Positions 60,652 to 64,000 of a stretch of DNA of 64,000 bases are shown here, one piece after another. The notes beneath the pieces were generated by a model. That model was not told the DNA's origin. It searched no databases and was given only the letters and a program-made list of their open reading frames with translations. Made by a program: the position numbers and the translations under genes. This DNA comes from Blastomyces gilchristii SLH14081 (Eukaryota > Ascomycota > Eurotiomycetes > Onygenales > Ajellomycetaceae), in assembly GCF_000003855.2 (NCBI RefSeq), contig NW_003101678.1:2359134-2423133 (forward strand), in the 5' to 3' direction. The stretch's first letter is position 1, and the number at the start of each line of letters is the position of its first letter.

Positions 60652-62233
60652 ATGGCTTCCACAAAGGCCGTCATCCTTGTACGCAATGCAATGGTCCGAT
60701 ATATGCAATACGGGAATTTAAGCTGACAAATGGTCTCTTAGGTGGGCGGGCCTTCGAGAGGCACCAGATTTAGGCCTTTGTCCCTTGATGTTCCGAAGGT
60801 CAGACCATCTCCATACCCCTCACCACCACCACCACCCCTCCCTGGTGAAGCAAAATCCGCACTACCACCAGTTCATATACATACGTACGTGAGACTTATT
60901 CGAGGAAGATTTTACTGACGGGGCCCCATTTTGATATGCTTTCTAGCCGTTATTTGAAGTCGCTGGCCACCCCATCATCTGGCACTGCTTAAGAGCTGTT
61001 GCCAAAGTCCCTGGCATTCGAGAAGTCATCCTTGTAGGCTACTACGACGAAACTGTTTTCCGGGATTTCATCAAGGATTCCACCAAGGAATTCCCTCAAT
61101 TCCGCATCCAATATCTTCGAGAATATCAGGCCTTGGGCACCGCGGGAGGCCTCTACCACTTCCGAGATGCCATTTTGAAGGGCCGCCCAGAGCGCTTTTT
61201 TGTCCTCAATGCAGATGTCTGCTGCTCGTTCCCGCTTGGGGAGATGCTCAAGCTGTTCGAAGAGAAGGATGCAGAGGCGGTTATATTAGGAACTCGAGTG
61301 AGCAATGATGCCGCCACCAACTTTGGCTGCATCGTGTCCGATAGCCATTCCAAACGCGTACTACACTACGTCGAAAAGCCTGAATCCCATATCTCCAACC
61401 TAATCAACTGCGGTGTCTACCTCTTCGCCACAGAGTGCATATTCCCCTCCATCCGCAGCGCAATCAAGCGACGCACCGCGCGGCCCCGCCTCCTCTCTTA
61501 CCCATCTTCCGACAACCTCGAAACCTACCACGTCGTCAACCAAGATGAAGAGGGCGAGAAACCGGAAGTCCTCCGACTCGAACAAGATATTCTCTCTGAC
61601 CTCGCAGATAGCAACCGCTTCTTCGTACACGAGACCAAAGACTTCTGGCGCCAGATCAAAACCGCCGGTTCCGCTGTGCCTGCCAACGCTCTATACCTCC
61701 AAAAGGCGTTCCAGTCACAATCCGAAGAAATCGCCACGCCCTCGGCGAACATTGTACCACCCGTCTACATCCACCCAACCGCCACCGTGGATCCAACCGC
61801 CAAACTGGGACCTAATGTCTCCATTGGGGCCCGCGCTGTCATTGGCGCTGGTGTTCGCATCAAAGAATCTATCGTCCTCGAAGATGTAGAGATTAAACAT
61901 GATGCGTGTGTCCTGTACTCGATAATCGGATGGAGCAGTCGGGTGGGGGCATGGGCCCGAGTAGAAGGCACGCCAACGCCTGTCGGGAGCCATTCGACAA
62001 CGATCGTTAAGAACGGTGTGAAGGTGCAGAGTATTACGATTTTGGGCAAGGAGTGTGGTGTTGGTGATGAGGTGCGGGTGCAGAATTGCGTCTGCCTGCC
62101 GTACAAGGAGTTAAAGAGGGTATGATATGATATTCCAGGCCTCATAAACTGCCCTATTTGTTTTGAAAGTAGACAGGAAACTAACGAATTATTTCTCGAT
62201 GTTTAGGACGTCGCCAATGAAGTCATCATGTAA
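60652..62233 (+). CDS. GDP-mannose pyrophosphorylase alpha-type (mannose-1-phosphate guanylyltransferase-like)
   Basis: Four exons (60,652-60,678, 60,742-60,798, 60,947-62,119, 62,207-62,233) give 427 residues, all in frame; the first and last exons are just 27 nt. The N-terminal nucleotidyltransferase starts MASTKAVILVGGPSRGTRFR, then PLSLDVPKPLFEVAGHPIIW and REYQALGTAGGLYHF. The C-terminal part is a left-handed beta helix with hexapeptide repeats (HPTATVDPTAKLGPNVSIGA). The GGPSRGTRFRPL loop and the length point to the GMPPA branch, which in animals is a regulatory partner of the catalytic GMPPB, rather than to the shorter PSA1/GMPPB enzyme. The product GDP-mannose feeds cell wall mannan, N-glycans and GPI anchors. 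No lesion was seen. Confidence 0.92.
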
Positions 62234-63427
62234 AGCGATCTAACCCATCCATTCAGTGTCTTATGCTGTATCTATGCCCCCCTTTTTGTTATGGCCCTCC
62301 ATATACTCCCTCCCATTTTAGATAAATATTTTCCAGTCCAAACGTGAAAATGTGCGAGAAAATGCCTCTTTTTGTTTTGTTCTGCTTAATCAGTGCTATA
62401 ATTTATTTATTTATTTTAAACTCATCATCTGAAGTCCGCTGTAAACATACGTCCCTGGTCGCGCATAATTATTCTGATATTTATGCATTGGCTTCCCTAG
62501 CGCATCGGCATCCCGGAGCTTCCATTCGTATTCGCTGTCAATTAGCCGATTCTTCATGCTCCAACGGACTCCTCCAAGAAAGTATGATGCGGGAGGAGGA
62601 TCATATGGCTTCCAGACCAACGATTTGAGGTAAAGTATATAAAACCTCCCAACAACACCCAGCCAGTCTCACAGGCTTGGGTATATATAAATGGCCATTG
62701 ATAAACAGTAAACAGTGTGAAGTGGAAGCCGAAGAAAAAGCTACATTGTATTGTTTTTGATGACTATCCGTTCAACAAATCCTTTCTCAACTTCAAATCA
62801 TAACGTACCCGAAGGCGCAGAACTAGTTACTATATCATCTTTCATAAGGTAACAGAGAGTCAAGATGCTCTCTACTCTTAACCGCCTCCCCATCCCCTCT
62901 CCTTCCACCGTGCGACTCCCCGATCCCAAGCACGCGTACCTCCGCTCTCCTCCTCCTCGGCATCCTACCTATCGCCGCGGGGAAGGAGGGAAACTGGTTA
63001 TGTTGGAGAGTGTGGTGGTTGGGAGGTGGCTGCATGCGCTTTTGGCTGGGTGGTTGGTTGTCAAGTTGTCAAGGGGACCAGGGCTATTACAGTGTGATCC
63101 ACGGCAGATTGATTGACTGGTGGCAGCCAGGGATTCAGGTTCTTTTTTTTTTTCCCTTTACAGGATTTTGTTAGCTGTTAGCGGGAGGTTGTTTTGTTAC
63201 GAGTAATTTTATTTTCCCTTTTATATATACCCCTTTATCTCTTCTATTTTATCAATGTTCATTCGGCACTTAGCACTTATACATAGACAAGCAAGCACAT
63301 GCATGAAGGAAATCCATGTCACTTAAGAATGGAGGTATATCCATCCAAAAGAACAACAAAATACTAGAGTATCAGCATGTCCCCATGCACAACGACCGCT
63401 ATATATACATGTATATATTACACGGGT
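62234..63427. other. Intergenic region right of GMPPA-like gene
   Basis: About 1.2 kb, with short overlapping open frames on both strands (62,344-62,628 plus, 62,865-63,116 plus, 62,835-63,035 minus) that show no family features. A T run lies at 63,142-63,152. Nothing can be supported here. Confidence 0.5.
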
Positions 63428-64000
63428 TTAATAACGCCCCTCCTCACCCCGCACCCTCGTTATTCCCATCATATGACAATTCCGTGTACCGGGAATGATG
63501 CGTGCGTGGTCGAGGAATACGGAGGCAGCATGGGGTAACCACGTCGATGGCTGTGAAGGAGAAGAGCGTTTTAGATAGATGGCAGAAGGAAATTCCGCTT
63601 GGTTTTCCCCAATGTTTCGCGCTGCAGCTGAGCAGTATAGTATGGTGCGGGAGAGCCTCCAGCTCAGCACGCCCAGCGATACAGTCCAGAGAACCAGAAA
63701 GATGATGATGCTGAAAGCCAACGGGACCGTTGCGTTGGGGGAACAGCAACAAAAATGTGCGCGACACCAATGAGTATGATATAGATGAGAGAGTAAGGAG
63801 GCCAATGGCTGTTGCCTGTCGAGAAGAATTAGATTATTTGCCAATTCATCCGGATAGAAGGGGTATGGCATGGTGTCAGAGAAGCATAACACGAAGAAGG
63901 TAAATGCGAAGTTGAAATTGTCCAGTCTATGATGATACATGAAATGGAGCGAAATAGCCACCACGATGAAAGCGCAAAAACATGGATACCGCAGTATCTC
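63428..64000 (-). CDS. Possible membrane protein, partial at the window edge
   Basis: The minus strand has overlapping open frames with hydrophobic segments. One frame gives ATVPLAFSIIIFLVLWTVSL, and another gives HWPPYSLIYIILIGVAHIFV directly after a possible AG acceptor. A multi-exon integral membrane protein reaching beyond 64,000 would fit, but the exon choice is not clear and I recognise no family. Confidence 0.35.
   Translation of the reverse strand, partial: EILRYPCFCAFIVVAISLHFMYHHRLDNFNFAFTFFVLCFSDTMPYPFYPDELANNLILLDRQQPLASLLSHLYHTHWCRAHFCCCSPNATVPLAFSIIIFLVLWTVSLGVLSWRLSRTILYCSAAARNIGENQAEFPSAIYLKRSSPSQPSTWLPHAASVFLDHARIIPGTRNCHMMGITRVRGEEGRY

Noticed and set aside
62865..63116. 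83-residue plus-strand open frame
   Set aside because: It overlaps a comparable minus-strand frame, lacks homology signals, and no intron or domain supports it.

Overview
The window comes from a filamentous ascomycete, most likely a eurotiomycete (Eurotiales/Onygenales). The evidence is short GT-AG introns, Aspergillus-like protein families, an hmgA-hmgX-hppD tyrosine-degradation cluster, and a sharp split between a transposon-filled AT-rich block and gene-bearing DNA of balanced composition. I cannot name the species.

Positions 1 to about 29,560 are a graveyard of hypermutated transposons. CpG and CpC/GpG are almost absent there, while CpA and CpT are still common; Trp codons have become TGA, and Pro, Gly and Arg codons are mostly lost. 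I can resolve: a minus-strand Ty3/gypsy element (B1, about 1-4,950); a plus-strand Ty3/gypsy chromovirus with a matching pair of about 181-bp LTRs (A, 4,941-12,921), whose reverse transcriptase is interrupted by a 506-bp hAT-type MITE with a perfect 8-bp target duplication; a second fragment of the B family (12,922-14,564) cut by another hAT derivative; a second MITE (15,793-16,296); a complete 5.85-kb hAT element with TIRs, target duplication and a wrecked transposase (17,904-23,749); and a minus-strand Helitron-type helicase relic (about 24,300-29,300). The block ends in a 49-bp tandem repeat, a GC-rich motif, a 29-bp inverted repeat and a tRNA-like sequence (29,420-29,976).

From 30,066 the window is genic. 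In order: a FAD monooxygenase (minus), homogentisate dioxygenase hmgA (plus), a TTC36/HmgX-like TPR protein (minus) and 4-hydroxyphenylpyruvate dioxygenase (plus, apparently frameshifted at its N terminus). These are followed by a wrecked short-chain dehydrogenase and a remnant of a Zn2Cys6 regulator. The usual cluster partners fahA and maiA are not seen. After a purine-rich, CpG-free spacer come a long BTB/POZ protein (minus), COX15 heme A synthase (plus), a ZZ-like Cys-rich nuclear-type protein (minus), cytosolic lysyl-tRNA synthetase with an 11-nt last exon (minus), a dynamin-family GTPase (minus), a GDP-mannose pyrophosphorylase alpha-type protein (plus), and part of a possible membrane protein at the right edge (minus).

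HppD makes homogentisate, HmgA opens its ring, and HmgX is thought to be needed for HppD function, so the middle of the window is a tyrosine-catabolism unit whose flanks look eroded. The most unusual signal in the repeat block is a roughly 20-nt motif shared by five intron-like gaps in the hAT element and, in reverse orientation, by the two MITEs.
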